Shown here piece by piece: positions 43,694 through 52,736 of a DNA stretch of 64,000 nucleotides. Within the stretch, counting starts at the first letter, position 1. Each line of letters starts with the position of its first letter. The translations under genes were made by a program, and so were the position numbers. The DNA is from an uncultured Bacilli bacterium (lineage in GTDB: Bacteria > Bacillota_I > Bacilli_A > RF39 > UBA660), in the NCBI GenBank assembly GCA_934096015.1, contig CAKOLD010000003.1, positions 6,682-70,681 on the forward strand, read 5' to 3'. The notes under the pieces were generated by a model that had not been told where the DNA came from, made no database searches, and was given only the letters and a program-made list of their open reading frames with translations.

Positions 43694-45023
43694 TGTAATC
43701 TCTCACTTTCTTTTTTATTATTGCAGTCATATCAAAACATACCATAGTATAAATGTTACCTTGAGAATTACTTCTTATTAAATCGATCAAATTATTTAAA
43801 TTATCAACAAGTATAATTTTATCATCATCTATGTTATCGTATTTTAAACGAGTTCTAACATCATATCTGAATCGACCAATACAGAATATTTTATCTATAC
43901 TTTCATCATTAAATGAACTGAAATCAACATCATATAACCAACTCAAATCATTTTCTTTATATCTTCTTGAAACATTATCAAATCCTAATATAACAGTTTT
44001 TAATCCTTTTTGATCTTTTATAAAATTTAATGATTGTAAATAACTTAAGCAATTTTCATTTTTACTTTCAAGCATAAGTATAGGTCTATCATCAATTTTA
44101 AGTTCTTGCATTCTTTTACTTTCCATAACATTAACATTTAATGCTTGTTTTAAAATTTCTTCACTAATTCCCAAAGTTTTACAAAGAGCATAAGTAGCAG
44201 TTGTATAGTAAACAGCAAAAAAGATATTTTTATTTAATCTAATTAAAGAATCATTAATTGTAAAAAAGCCTTTATCTAAATTAATATCTTTAGCCTCATA
44301 ATCAAGTTTCCCTCTAGTAAATTCACAATTAGGACAAGTATATTTTCCCATATGTCCATAATGATAAAAAGAATATTTAAGTTTTGTAAAACATAAAGGA
44401 CAATATTGAGCATCAACAGAGTCATTTTCTTTTAAGTTACGAGAATATTTATTCTTTCCAATTCCGTAAGTAGTAATTATTCCATTATGAAAATATTTAA
44501 AACGATTCAAAAACGGATCATCAGCATTTATTATCAAATGTAAGTTAGGATCAATTGATTTCTTTATTTTTTCTAAAATCAATTCAGGATGTCCATTTCT
44601 AGCAGGTTGATCTCTAGTAATATTAGTTAAAACCATATGAGTTAAAACACCTTTATCAAAAATTTGATCAATATATGATTCATCAAGTTCCATTAATAAT
44701 ACATCACATTTTAACTTATGACTAAAAAAAGTACTATTATTCAATATTAAAGTTACAGCAGCATTAATTAAATTAGAACCACTTTTATTCCAAACCACTT
44801 TATAACCAGCTTCATTTAAAACGTGTGCGACCAAACTAGTTGTTGAACCCTTACCACTAGAACCTGTTACTCCTATAACATATTTGGGATATTTTATTTT
44901 TTTTAAAATATTTTTATCAAACGGAACAACTAAACTTCCAGGAAATACGCTTCCATCTCTTCCAAATAATTTACAAACTAATGTAGCAAATTTATTAAGT
45001 AAAATTAAAAATGTAGTTTTCAT
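43680..45023 (-). CDS. murT: Lipid II isoglutaminyl synthase, Mur-ligase-like subunit MurT
   Basis: A 447-residue Mur ligase relative that uses ATP and ammonia to turn the D-Glu of lipid II into D-isoglutamine. It has the P-loop GVTGSSGKGSTT (about 51-62), the MELDES motif, LTNITRDQPARNGHPE and a four-Cys zinc ribbon (C208, C211, C230, C233), the MurT hallmark that ordinary Mur ligases lack. The ATG at 45023 follows GGTGATT; a GTG 12 bases upstream lies in that site. It is divergent from ftsA. Confidence 0.93.
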   Translation of the reverse strand: MKTTFLILLNKFATLVCKLFGRDGSVFPGSLVVPFDKNILKKIKYPKYVIGVTGSSGKGSTTSLVAHVLNEAGYKVVWNKSGSNLINAAVTLILNNSTFFSHKLKCDVLLMELDESYIDQIFDKGVLTHMVLTNITRDQPARNGHPELILEKIKKSIDPNLHLIINADDPFLNRFKYFHNGIITTYGIGKNKYSRNLKENDSVDAQYCPLCFTKLKYSFYHYGHMGKYTCPNCEFTRGKLDYEAKDINLDKGFFTINDSLIRLNKNIFFAVYYTTATYALCKTLGISEEILKQALNVNVMESKRMQELKIDDRPILMLESKNENCLSYLQSLNFIKDQKGLKTVILGFDNVSRRYKENDLSWLYDVDFSSFNDESIDKIFCIGRFRYDVRTRLKYDNIDDDKIILVDNLNNLIDLIRSNSQGNIYTMVCFDMTAIIKKKVRDYNENN

Positions 45024-45081
45024 AATAATCACCAATATTATTATAACACGCAGGTCAAAAAAAACTAACTAAAATATATTG

Positions 45082-45110
45082 TTGAGTAAATTTTTTGTTT
45101 ATAGTATAAT
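45082..45110 (+). promoter_or_regulatory. SigA-type promoter for ftsAZ
   Basis: TTGAGT (45082-45087) and TATAAT (45105-45110) are 17 bases apart, 23 bases before the ftsA ATG. Confidence 0.6.
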
Positions 45111-45133
45111 TATTAAAGTGGATAGGTGTTAAT

Positions 45134-46375
45134 ATGAGACGAATACTAGGAAGTGTTGATTTAGGCAGTGACACAATAAAACTTGTTGTCGCTGAAATTA
45201 TTAATAATCAAATAAAGATATTATGTGCAATCAATGAACCATCAAGAGGAATAAAAAATGGTCTTATTATAAATGCTGATGACGCAGTTTTTTGTCTAAA
45301 AAAAGCTTTTAAAAGAGCAGAAGAACTCTTAGGAGTTAAAGTAAATAAGATAATAGCAAACATTTCATCAATTAATTTAGAAATCATAAAAGGGGAAGGC
45401 ACTAACACCATATCTGGAGAAGACAGTATAATTAGTGGTAATGATATTGTTAGAATTTTACAAACTAGTTGTTACAATAAAATACCTGACAATTTAGAAT
45501 TAATAAATGTGCTTCCTATAAGTTATAAAGTTGATAATAAAATAGTTAGAGATCCTAGAGGAATGCAAGGGAAAAAATTAAGTGTAAAATCACTACTAAT
45601 TGCAACTCCCAAAAAAAATGTTTATTCTGTAGTGAAATGCTTAGAAAAATGTAATGTTAAAGTAATAGATATTACTTTAGGAAGTATTGCAGATTACAGC
45701 ACCATTAAAAATAAATATACAGAAGAAAATACGGGAATAATAGTCAATATGGGAAAAGATAAAACTACTTTGAGTGCCTTTACAAAAGGAATACTATTTA
45801 AAGAAAAAATAATAGATGCTGGTGGCTTTAACTTAGATAATGATATTTCTTTCATATATAAATTAAAGCTAGAAGACTCAAAAATGTTAAAAGAAAAATT
45901 AGCATTAGCTAATAAGTATAATTCTAATCCTAAAGAAATAGAAACAATAATAAATAAGTTAGGAGAAAAAGTTGAAATAAATCAATATGAATTAACAGAA
46001 ATTTGTTCAAGTAGATTAGATGAAATTTTAAATTTAATAAAAAAAGAAATAAACTACTTAACAAAAAAAGAAATTAGTTATATAATATTCACAGGAGGAA
46101 CGTCGGAATTTAAAGACTTTCCCATAGAAATAGATAGTATTTTTAATGAAAAAGCCAAAGTTGATGAACTAAAAATCATAGGAGCAAGAAGTAATATTTA
46201 TTCAACTTCAATTGGCATGATAAAATATTTTAATGAAAAATTAAATCTTAGAGATAGAGAATATTCGATATTTGACGAGGAAGATATAGAAACTATTAGT
46301 AGTGAAAATACCAAAGTTAATATAACGAATGATTCAATAATAGGTAAGGTTTTTGGTTATTTTTTTGACAATTAA
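45134..46375 (+). CDS. ftsA: Cell division protein FtsA
   Basis: A 413-residue actin-like ATPase that tethers FtsZ to the membrane. It shows the phosphate-1 motif VDLGSDTIKLVVAE, the 1C-domain region, RDPRGMQGKKLSV, phosphate-2 GIIVNMGKDKTTLS, and IIFTGGTSEFKDF. The C-terminal tail after the linker (SIIGKVFGYFFDN) is the amphipathic membrane-targeting helix. The ribosome site is ATAGGTG. It is 12 bases before ftsZ, in one operon. Confidence 0.95.
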   Translation: MRRILGSVDLGSDTIKLVVAEIINNQIKILCAINEPSRGIKNGLIINADDAVFCLKKAFKRAEELLGVKVNKIIANISSINLEIIKGEGTNTISGEDSIISGNDIVRILQTSCYNKIPDNLELINVLPISYKVDNKIVRDPRGMQGKKLSVKSLLIATPKKNVYSVVKCLEKCNVKVIDITLGSIADYSTIKNKYTEENTGIIVNMGKDKTTLSAFTKGILFKEKIIDAGGFNLDNDISFIYKLKLEDSKMLKEKLALANKYNSNPKEIETIINKLGEKVEINQYELTEICSSRLDEILNLIKKEINYLTKKEISYIIFTGGTSEFKDFPIEIDSIFNEKAKVDELKIIGARSNIYSTSIGMIKYFNEKLNLRDREYSIFDEEDIETISSENTKVNITNDSIIGKVFGYFFDN

Positions 46376-46387
46376 GGAGGAGTTTTA

Positions 46388-47452
46388 ATGAACGGTCTAC
46401 AAATGGACGCAATAGCAAAAATAAAAGTAATCGGTGCCGGTGGAGGCGGGTGTAACGCTGTAAACCGTATGATAGAATCAGGGGTAAAAGGTGTAGAATT
46501 CATAGTTGCAAATACTGATTTGCAAGTATTAAATGCTTCTAAAGCTGAAATAAAATTGCAAATAGGAGAATCAATTACAAATGGTTTAGGAGCAGGAGCA
46601 AATCCAGAAATTGGAAGAGAAGCCGCTTTAGAAAGTAAAACAGAAATATCAGAAGCTTTAAAAGGCGCTGATATGGTATTTGTAACTTGTGGTATGGGAG
46701 GCGGAACTGGAACAGGTGCCGCACCAGTAATAGCAGAAATAGCCCAAGATTTAGGAGCACTAACAGTTGGAATAGTAACAAAACCTTTTAAATTTGAAGG
46801 TAAAAAAAGAATGGAACAAGCAGTTTTAGGATTAGACGAGTTAAAAAAACACGTTGATACCCTTATTGTTATTCCTAATGATAGATTAAGAGATATTATT
46901 GATAAATCTACTCCAATGTTAGAAGCCTTTAAAGAAGTAGACAATGTTTTACATAGAGGTGTTCAATCAATTTCAGACCTAATTGCAGTATCTGGTTTAG
47001 TCAATCTAGACTTTGCTGACGTAAAAGCAGTAATGGAAAAACGAGGAAATGCTTTAATTGGAATTGGTCTAGGTGTTGGAGAAAATAGAGCAATTGAAGC
47101 CGCTAAACAAGCAGTATCAAGCCCTCTATTAGAAACAAGTATAACAGGAGCTACAGATGCAATAATAAATGTTACAGGTGGAAATTCCTTAACATTGTTT
47201 GAAGCAGAAGATGCAGCTGAAGTTGTTAGAGCTAGCGCTAACACTGATATAAACATCATATTCGGTGCAGTTATCAATGAAAATTTAAATGATGAAGTAA
47301 TCGTTACCGTAATTGCTACTGGATTTGATGAAGAAAATCCAAGTATGGAATACACAGATTACACTACAAGCCAAACAAGAAGTAGTAAATCTATAACAGA
47401 TGACAGCGATTTTGATATTCCTCCCTTTTTAAGAGATAGAGATGATTTTTAA
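46388..47452 (+). CDS. ftsZ: Cell division protein FtsZ
   Basis: A 354-residue tubulin homologue that forms the Z ring. Motifs: IKVIGAGGGGCNAVNRMIE at the start, the tubulin signature GGGTGTGAAPV near residue 105, KPFKFEGKKRMEQA, the T7 synergy-loop region NLDFADVKAVM near 205, and a short linker leading to the conserved C-terminal peptide DIPPFLRDR that binds FtsA and SepF. The linker is only about 40 residues, so the protein is short (B. subtilis 382). The ribosome site is AAGGAGGAG. Confidence 0.98.
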   Translation: MNGLQMDAIAKIKVIGAGGGGCNAVNRMIESGVKGVEFIVANTDLQVLNASKAEIKLQIGESITNGLGAGANPEIGREAALESKTEISEALKGADMVFVTCGMGGGTGTGAAPVIAEIAQDLGALTVGIVTKPFKFEGKKRMEQAVLGLDELKKHVDTLIVIPNDRLRDIIDKSTPMLEAFKEVDNVLHRGVQSISDLIAVSGLVNLDFADVKAVMEKRGNALIGIGLGVGENRAIEAAKQAVSSPLLETSITGATDAIINVTGGNSLTLFEAEDAAEVVRASANTDINIIFGAVINENLNDEVIVTVIATGFDEENPSMEYTDYTTSQTRSSKSITDDSDFDIPPFLRDRDDF

Positions 47453-47476
47453 AAGATAATTTTTATCTTTTTTTTT
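47452..47476 (+). terminator. Intrinsic terminator after ftsZ
   Basis: AAAGATAA (47452-47459) pairs with TTATCTTT (47463-47470) over a 3-base loop and is followed by T residues. It separates division genes from the spoIIGA-sigE cassette. Confidence 0.8.
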
Positions 47477-47523
47477 GACATTTTTTTTATGAGTAATAAG
47501 CTAAAATATAATTGGTGGTTAAA

Positions 47524-48297
47524 TTGACCATATATATTGATTTAGTAATATTTATTAATTTTATGTTTGATTTTGATCTTTTACTAAGCTTAAATATGCT
47601 TCTAAAAAGAAGAACAAAAATATGGAAAATAGTAATTGGATCCTTAATTGGAAGTTTAAGTCTTCTTACTTTATTTTTAAATCTAAATAGTTTAATGCTT
47701 TTTATTTTTAAATTTTTAATAAGTGTAGTTATGATATTAGTAACATTTAAAAATAATTCTAGACAAGAATTTATTGATAACATGGTTTATTTATATCTTT
47801 TAAGTATAATTTTAGGAGGAACTTTATATTTGCTAAATGATCACTTTAGTTATAAAAGCTCTGGATTAATTTTTATAAATAAAGATTATAATATAAATTT
47901 AATCATAATATTAATTATTACACCACTGTTACTTATAGGATATAATATACAATTAAAAAAATTTCAATTAAACTATTCTAAATATTATAAATTAGACATA
48001 TTATTAAGTGGAAAAATTATAAATTTAACCGCTTTTTTAGATACTGGTAATAAACTTATCGATCCTATAACAAAAAAACCAATAATTATAATAAATCAAA
48101 ATGTATTATCAGATAATTATCATTATTTTTTTGTACCTTATACTACAATAAATGGTTCAAGTATTTTAAAATGCATAAAACCAGATTATATTGTTATAGA
48201 CAATAAAGTAATTAAAAATGTTTTAGTAGGGATAAGTGAACAACCAATAAAAATACCAGGTGTTGATTGTATCTTAAACGAAAGGATATTTGTATGA
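47524..48297 (+). CDS. spoIIGA: Sporulation sigma-E factor processing peptidase SpoIIGA
   Basis: A 257-residue protein with five membrane helices (about 1-150) and a soluble aspartic protease domain. The catalytic Asp is D173 in AFLDTGNKLIDPITKKPIII. It cleaves the pro-sequence of SigE in the mother cell after a signal from the forespore. The start is TTG with GGTGG five bases upstream. The stop overlaps the sigE start (ATGA), so protease and substrate are coupled. Confidence 0.93.
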   Translation: MTIYIDLVIFINFMFDFDLLLSLNMLLKRRTKIWKIVIGSLIGSLSLLTLFLNLNSLMLFIFKFLISVVMILVTFKNNSRQEFIDNMVYLYLLSIILGGTLYLLNDHFSYKSSGLIFINKDYNINLIIILIITPLLLIGYNIQLKKFQLNYSKYYKLDILLSGKIINLTAFLDTGNKLIDPITKKPIIIINQNVLSDNYHYFFVPYTTINGSSILKCIKPDYIVIDNKVIKNVLVGISEQPIKIPGVDCILNERIFV

Positions 48298-48980
48298 AAT
48301 TTTTAAAAAAATTATTAAAACTATTAAAAAAAGACAATGAATGTTTTTTTGTAGGAAGTACCGATATTCTACCGCCACCTCTTTCAAGCGAAGAGGAACT
48401 TCATTATTTAATGCTTGCCAAACAAGGTGATGAAAATGCTAAAAATAAATTGATAGAACATAATTTAAGACTAGTTGTATTTTTGGCAAAAAAATATGAT
48501 AATACAAAAACCGATATTGAAGACTTAGTAAGCATTGGCTCAATAGGTTTAATAAAAGGCATAAATACTTACAAAATAGATAAGAACATTAAATTAGCAA
48601 CATATGCAAGTAGATGTATAAGTAATGAGATATTAATGTTTTTAAGAAAAAATAAAAAAAGAAAAACCGAAATAAGTTTTGAAGATGCTTTAAATTATGA
48701 TGCTGAAGGTAATGAGTTGCATCTTGAAGACATATTAGGTACTGAAGAAGATGTAGTATATAAAGAATTTGAACAAGGACTCGATAAAGTTGCCTTAGAA
48801 AAAGAATTAAATCTTTTAAATGACCGAGAAAAACAAATTATGACTCTAAGATATGGTTTAAATAACACAGATGAATTTACTCAAAAAGAAGTAGCAGAAA
48901 TGTTAGGAATTAGTCAATCATATATTTCTAGGATAGAAAAGAAAGTAATTAAAAAACTAAGAACAATCATGAAAACATAA
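48294..48980 (+). CDS. sigE: Sporulation sigma factor SigE (early mother cell), pro-form
   Basis: A 228-residue sigma factor. The first ~25 residues (KFLKKLLKLLKKDNE) are a basic amphipathic pro-sequence, which SpoIIGA should remove, followed by FFVGSTDILPPPLSSEEE as in SigE. Region 2 (HNLRLVVFLAKKYDN, DLVSIGSIGLIKGINTYK, LATYASRCISNEILMFLR) and region 4 (FTQKEVAEMLGISQSYISRIEKK) are intact. It is coupled to spoIIGA. Unlike in B. subtilis, sigG does not follow. Confidence 0.94.
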   Translation: MKFLKKLLKLLKKDNECFFVGSTDILPPPLSSEEELHYLMLAKQGDENAKNKLIEHNLRLVVFLAKKYDNTKTDIEDLVSIGSIGLIKGINTYKIDKNIKLATYASRCISNEILMFLRKNKKRKTEISFEDALNYDAEGNELHLEDILGTEEDVVYKEFEQGLDKVALEKELNLLNDREKQIMTLRYGLNNTDEFTQKEVAEMLGISQSYISRIEKKVIKKLRTIMKT

Positions 48981-49026
48981 TTTACTTTATTCTTTTTTTT
49001 TGCTATTATTTAAAATAGGTGAGACT

Positions 49027-49455
49027 ATGAAAAAGTTAAATATTTATGTTATTCACGGAGAAAAATTTAACTACAAAGAAGAATTTTATAAACCTTTACT
49101 TTTAAGCAAAATTGCTGAGCACAATCTTATTCTCCCACGCACAGAAAGATATAGAGAAGTTTACGCTAAAGATCTTATAAACAAAAGCGACTTCATCATA
49201 GTAAATTTAACAAATGCAACTTTTAGTGTATATCTTGAAACAAAATGGGCGAAGAAAGCAGAAAAGGATATTCTATTTATAACAAAAAATAATTCAAAAT
49301 GTTCTTTTCTTTTAAATAAATATAAAAAACAGGCTCTTAAATATAATACAATAGAAGAAGAAAAAGAAATAATAGAGCAATATATAAAGCAGAACATAAA
49401 TAATTTAAGCACTGAAGAAACAGACGGTACAATAAATTTAGGAAGTATAAATTAA
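49027..49455 (+). CDS. Small protein resembling nucleoside 2-deoxyribosyltransferase-fold proteins
   Basis: A 142-residue cytosolic protein. A Rossmann-like start (LNIYVIHGEKFNYKEEFY), a middle with KDLINKSDFIIVNLTNATFS and then YLETKWAKKAEKDILFI resemble the deoxyribosyltransferase/TIR-like superfamily, in which an Asp and a Glu lie in similar places. The match is by pattern only. It fills the position between sigE and sepF where B. subtilis has other genes (ylmC-D-E region). The ATG follows TAGGTGAG. Confidence 0.45.
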   Translation: MKKLNIYVIHGEKFNYKEEFYKPLLLSKIAEHNLILPRTERYREVYAKDLINKSDFIIVNLTNATFSVYLETKWAKKAEKDILFITKNNSKCSFLLNKYKKQALKYNTIEEEKEIIEQYIKQNINNLSTEETDGTINLGSIN

Positions 49456-49513
49456 CTATTTACTAAATTGAACTTCTTTGATAGAATATATTATATAGTA
49501 TGGAGGAATACAA

Positions 49514-49933
49514 ATGGCATTTGATGGATTAAAAAAAGCTTTATTTGCAGAAGACAATAGCAACGCTACTAACGAAGACGAATTTTATTCAATAAGTAAA
49601 AAAGAAATGAAAAATGAAGATTTAAAAAGTGGTAATAAAATGATATTAGTAGAACCACGCGCTTATTCAGAAAGTCAACAAATAGCTGATTATCTAAAAA
49701 ATCGTAATAGTGTTGTAGTTAACTTAAAAAGAGTTACATCAGATCAAGCAAAAAGAATAATAGATTTTTTAACAGGAACTATTTATGCTATTGGTGGAGA
49801 TCTTCAAAAGTTAGGTAACGGTATCTACTTATGTACACCTAATAATGTAAGTGTTCAAGGAAAAATGACAGAACAGGAAGAAAAGTCAAAAAATAATAGT
49901 AAATCCAAATTTGAAGAAGAAATAGAATTTTAA
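49514..49933 (+). CDS. sepF: Cell division protein SepF
   Basis: A 139-residue protein that binds the FtsZ C-terminus and the membrane and bundles FtsZ filaments. It has an N-terminal amphipathic helix (FDGLKKALFAED), a disordered linker, then the SepF core ILVEPRAYSESQQIADYLKN, VNLKRVTSDQAKRIIDFLTG and GDLQKLGNGIYLCTPNNV. The ribosome site is TGGAGGA. It is next to divIVA, as in B. subtilis, but ylmG and ylmH are missing between them. Confidence 0.94.
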   Translation: MAFDGLKKALFAEDNSNATNEDEFYSISKKEMKNEDLKSGNKMILVEPRAYSESQQIADYLKNRNSVVVNLKRVTSDQAKRIIDFLTGTIYAIGGDLQKLGNGIYLCTPNNVSVQGKMTEQEEKSKNNSKSKFEEEIEF

Positions 49934-49958
49934 TTTTATTTCTTTTTGAGGTGATCAT

Positions 49959-50387
49959 ATGGAAAAATTTAACACCAGTATAACCGGATACAAAAAAAGT
50001 GAAGTTAATAAATTTGTAAATGATGTTATAAGAGAAGTCGATGACATGATTAATAAAATGAAAGCCAAAGACTTAGAAATAGAAAAATTAAAAGCAGAAT
50101 TAGAACATTATAAAAATATGGAATCGACGTTTAATAGAGCTATTTTAATGGCCGAAGAAGCGTCAAGCCAAATAAAAAAAATGGCTAGAGAAGAAAGTGA
50201 AAGTTTAATTAACGACGCAAAACGTAACGCAAACAGAATAATTAATGATGCGCTTCGAGCACGTGAAAAAGCCGAAGACGATACAGAAAGACTTAGAAGA
50301 AATATTATTACCTTTAAAAGAAGATTAAAAAGCATAGTAGAAAATCAACTTGAAGTTATTGAAGATATAGAACATATTAATTTATAA
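49959..50387 (+). CDS. divIVA: DivIVA-domain protein
   Basis: A 142-residue coiled-coil protein. The N-terminal lipid-binding region (NTSITGYKKSEVNKFVNDVI) is followed by a coiled coil (about 28-60) and a second (about 65-135) with DAKRNANRIINDALRAREKA. It marks curved membranes at poles and septa and in spore formers helps chromosome anchoring at the pole. It is shorter than B. subtilis DivIVA (164) and follows sepF by 25 bases, with GAGGTGAT as ribosome site. A terminator follows. Confidence 0.92.
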   Translation: MEKFNTSITGYKKSEVNKFVNDVIREVDDMINKMKAKDLEIEKLKAELEHYKNMESTFNRAILMAEEASSQIKKMAREESESLINDAKRNANRIINDALRAREKAEDDTERLRRNIITFKRRLKSIVENQLEVIEDIEHINL

Positions 50388-50399
50388 TATGTTTTTTTT
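50372..50399 (+). terminator. Intrinsic terminator after divIVA
   Basis: ACATATTA (50372-50379) pairs with TAATATGT (50385-50392) over a 5-base loop and is followed by T residues. It marks the border between the conserved division block and the bacteriocin locus. Confidence 0.75.
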
Positions 50400-50447
50400 A
50401 AAGGAAAAATTAATTTACTCACTACATTAATAAATGGAGGGAGTAAT

Positions 50448-52439
50448 ATGAAGAAAAAATTAATTGTAAAACAAGCTGATGAAAATGATTGCGGAGCCTG
50501 CTGCTTACTATCTATAATCAAGTATTACGGTGGTAACAGTTCCTTAGAATTATTAAAAGTAGAAACCAACACTAGTAACCTAGGAACTAATGCTTACGAA
50601 ATAATAAAATGTGCGGAAAAATATGGTTTAGAAGGAACAGGAATTAAAAATCATGACATAAATAAAATAAAAACACCATTTATAGCACACTTAAAAATAA
50701 AAGAAAACTTTCATTTTATTGTAGTTTATAAGATAGAAAAAGAACATTTAATTATCATGGATCCATCTAAAGGAAAAGAAAAAATCAAAGAATCAATTTT
50801 TTTAAAACAATTCACAGGTAATTTAATAATTTTAAGACCAGCTACCACAGTGTTGTATTTAGAAAAAAACAGCACTTTAATTCATATTTTAAAAAATTTT
50901 TTTAAATATAATAAAAAAACTTTTAAAAGTTATTATTTTATATCTTTAATATTACTTTTAATAGATATTATATTTTCTCTAATTATTAAAATTTTAATTG
51001 ATAGTCAAAACATCTTGCTCTACACAAATATTTTTTTTCTGCTTTTAGTTGTCAAATTATTTTTAACTTATAAAAAAAATACAAAAGAATCTTTCTTAGA
51101 AAACCTCTTAAAGTTACATTTAAATTATCAATTTTTTAATCATATAATCTCTCTTCCATTAAAATATATTCAATTAAAAACCTCAGGAGAAATATTTACA
51201 AAATTCAAAGAAGTAAATAAAATAGCAGAAGCATCCTCTAATTTTCTATTTAAAACAATATTTGAATTGTTATCCGCTTTGATCATTTTAGTAGTTGTTA
51301 CGTTATACAAATTTAAATTAGCAATAATTATCTATCTTTTTTTAATATTTTATTCATTTGTATCACTTATTCAAACTAAAAGACTAATTTATAAAATAAA
51401 TAAATCTATAAACCTAGAAAGCGAATGTAATACTATACTAGATGAATATATTAATAATATTTTAAACATCAATATGTTAAACAGTAATAATTATTTTATA
51501 AAAAATTTTAATAAAGTATTATTACTAAAAAATAAAAATAAAAGTCAATTTGATAAAATGATTATTATCTTTAGTATTTTAAAGGAAACAATATATCTAT
51601 CATTTTATATCATTACTATATTATATTCATTCTATTTAAATTATTCAGTAGTTGATTTAATTACATTCCTTAATTTAGAAATAATTATTTTTGATAATAT
51701 ACAAAGTATTTTTAATGATATCCCAATATATTTATATGAAAAACAAGTATTTTTAAAGATAAGTGATTTTTTTGGCCTTCCTTCTACAATAAAATTAGAA
51801 AATAAATATATATACGATGAAATTAAATTTAATAACGTGACATTTAAATACAATGAATGCAATAAATATATTTACAATTTTAAAATCAACAAAAATGAAC
51901 ACGTGATGATTAAAGGCAAAAATGGTACAGGTAAAAGCACAATGTGCAAATTGTTATTAAGAATTTATGAAAATTATGAAGGAACTATTGAAATTGGAAA
52001 TACCAATATAATGGATATAAATAAACAGATTTTAAAAAATTCTATTTCTATTGCCAACCAAAATTCTAATATTTTTCATGATACTATAAAAAACAATATA
52101 ATGTTGAATAAACAATATAGTGAAAAATTATTTAATAAGATAGCATTCATTTGTGATTTGGAATCTCTTGTTAGTAAGAAAAATAATAGATATGAGACAA
52201 TAATATACGAAAAATCTTTTAACCTCTCTGGCGGAGAAATGCAAAAAATTATACTCGCTAGAACACTTATAAAACCGGCAAAAATTATAATACTAGACGA
52301 AACTTTAAGTGAATTAAGTATTGAATCAGAAATAGAAATTATTAAAAAATTAAATTTATATTTAAAAGATAAAACAATCATATATATAACTCATAGAAAT
52401 TTTGATAAATATTTTAAGAGAGTAATAACATTGAATTAG
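50448..52439 (+). CDS. Bacteriocin-type ABC transporter with C39 leader peptidase
   Basis: A 663-residue exporter in three parts. The N-terminal C39 cysteine protease has C15 in DENDCGACC, H89 in NFHFIVVY and D105 in MDPSKG; it should cut after double glycines. Next is a membrane domain of about six helices (roughly 155-420), then an ATPase with Walker A GKNGTGKST, signature LSGGEMQKIILAR and Walker B IIILDET. It should process and export the two small peptides encoded just downstream. No HlyD-like accessory gene, regulator or clear immunity gene is adjacent. The gene replaces the usual divIVA-ileS junction, so it was probably acquired. Confidence 0.9.
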   Translation: MKKKLIVKQADENDCGACCLLSIIKYYGGNSSLELLKVETNTSNLGTNAYEIIKCAEKYGLEGTGIKNHDINKIKTPFIAHLKIKENFHFIVVYKIEKEHLIIMDPSKGKEKIKESIFLKQFTGNLIILRPATTVLYLEKNSTLIHILKNFFKYNKKTFKSYYFISLILLLIDIIFSLIIKILIDSQNILLYTNIFFLLLVVKLFLTYKKNTKESFLENLLKLHLNYQFFNHIISLPLKYIQLKTSGEIFTKFKEVNKIAEASSNFLFKTIFELLSALIILVVVTLYKFKLAIIIYLFLIFYSFVSLIQTKRLIYKINKSINLESECNTILDEYINNILNINMLNSNNYFIKNFNKVLLLKNKNKSQFDKMIIIFSILKETIYLSFYIITILYSFYLNYSVVDLITFLNLEIIIFDNIQSIFNDIPIYLYEKQVFLKISDFFGLPSTIKLENKYIYDEIKFNNVTFKYNECNKYIYNFKINKNEHVMIKGKNGTGKSTMCKLLLRIYENYEGTIEIGNTNIMDINKQILKNSISIANQNSNIFHDTIKNNIMLNKQYSEKLFNKIAFICDLESLVSKKNNRYETIIYEKSFNLSGGEMQKIILARTLIKPAKIIILDETLSELSIESEIEIIKKLNLYLKDKTIIYITHRNFDKYFKRVITLN

Positions 52440-52452
52440 AAAGGATGATAAA

Positions 52453-52590
52453 GTGGTTTTAAAAAAAGCTGAATTAGAAAACATCTATGGTGGTAAAAAT
52501 AAATGGAGTATAGGAATTGTTATAGGAATACTAGGAACATTCTTTGCTGGTGTTATAGATGGATATTTTAGGCCTCTTAGGTGCAATTAA
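52453..52590 (+). CDS. Double-glycine leader peptide, putative bacteriocin component 1
   Basis: A 45-residue peptide starting at GTG with AAGGATG upstream. The leader VLKKAELENIYGG is a typical double-glycine leader with hydrophobic spacing. The mature part begins KNKWSIGIVIGILGTFFAGV, with glycine motifs (GxxxG-like), and ends DGYFRPLRCN. The last ten residues are odd: in the +1 frame the same DNA reads LGLLGAINE then stop, much more like a class II bacteriocin. One extra base near 52566-52570 may have changed the tail. It lies 13 bases after the exporter and overlaps the next peptide by one base. Confidence 0.7.
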   Translation: MVLKKAELENIYGGKNKWSIGIVIGILGTFFAGVIDGYFRPLRCN

Positions 52591-52736
52591 TGAATAAAAA
52601 AGAATTGGAATTAATTGTAGGAGGCATCTCTGGTAATTACTTAAATTATTTATCAAAGATGATTAATACCATCTTTAATATTGGTAGAAGTATAGGTAGT
52701 GCGATTAACTATTTAAGAAAAGGGAAAACATGCTAA
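52590..52736 (+). CDS. Double-glycine leader peptide, putative bacteriocin component 2
   Basis: A 48-residue peptide with leader MNKKELELIVGG and a mature core beginning ISGNYLNYLSKMINTIFNIG, then RSIGSAINYLRKGKTC. It is amphipathic and cationic at the end, with a GxxxG motif (GRSIG). Its start overlaps the stop of the first peptide (TAATG), which points to balanced production and so to a two-peptide (class IIb-like) bacteriocin or a signal pair. I cannot name a known relative. Confidence 0.72.
   Translation: MNKKELELIVGGISGNYLNYLSKMINTIFNIGRSIGSAINYLRKGKTC

Noticed and set aside
46372..46944. Long minus-strand open frame opposite ftsZ (190 codons)
   Set aside because: It is the mirror of a strongly conserved ftsZ, is Pro/Ser-rich without any family motif and has no ribosome site.
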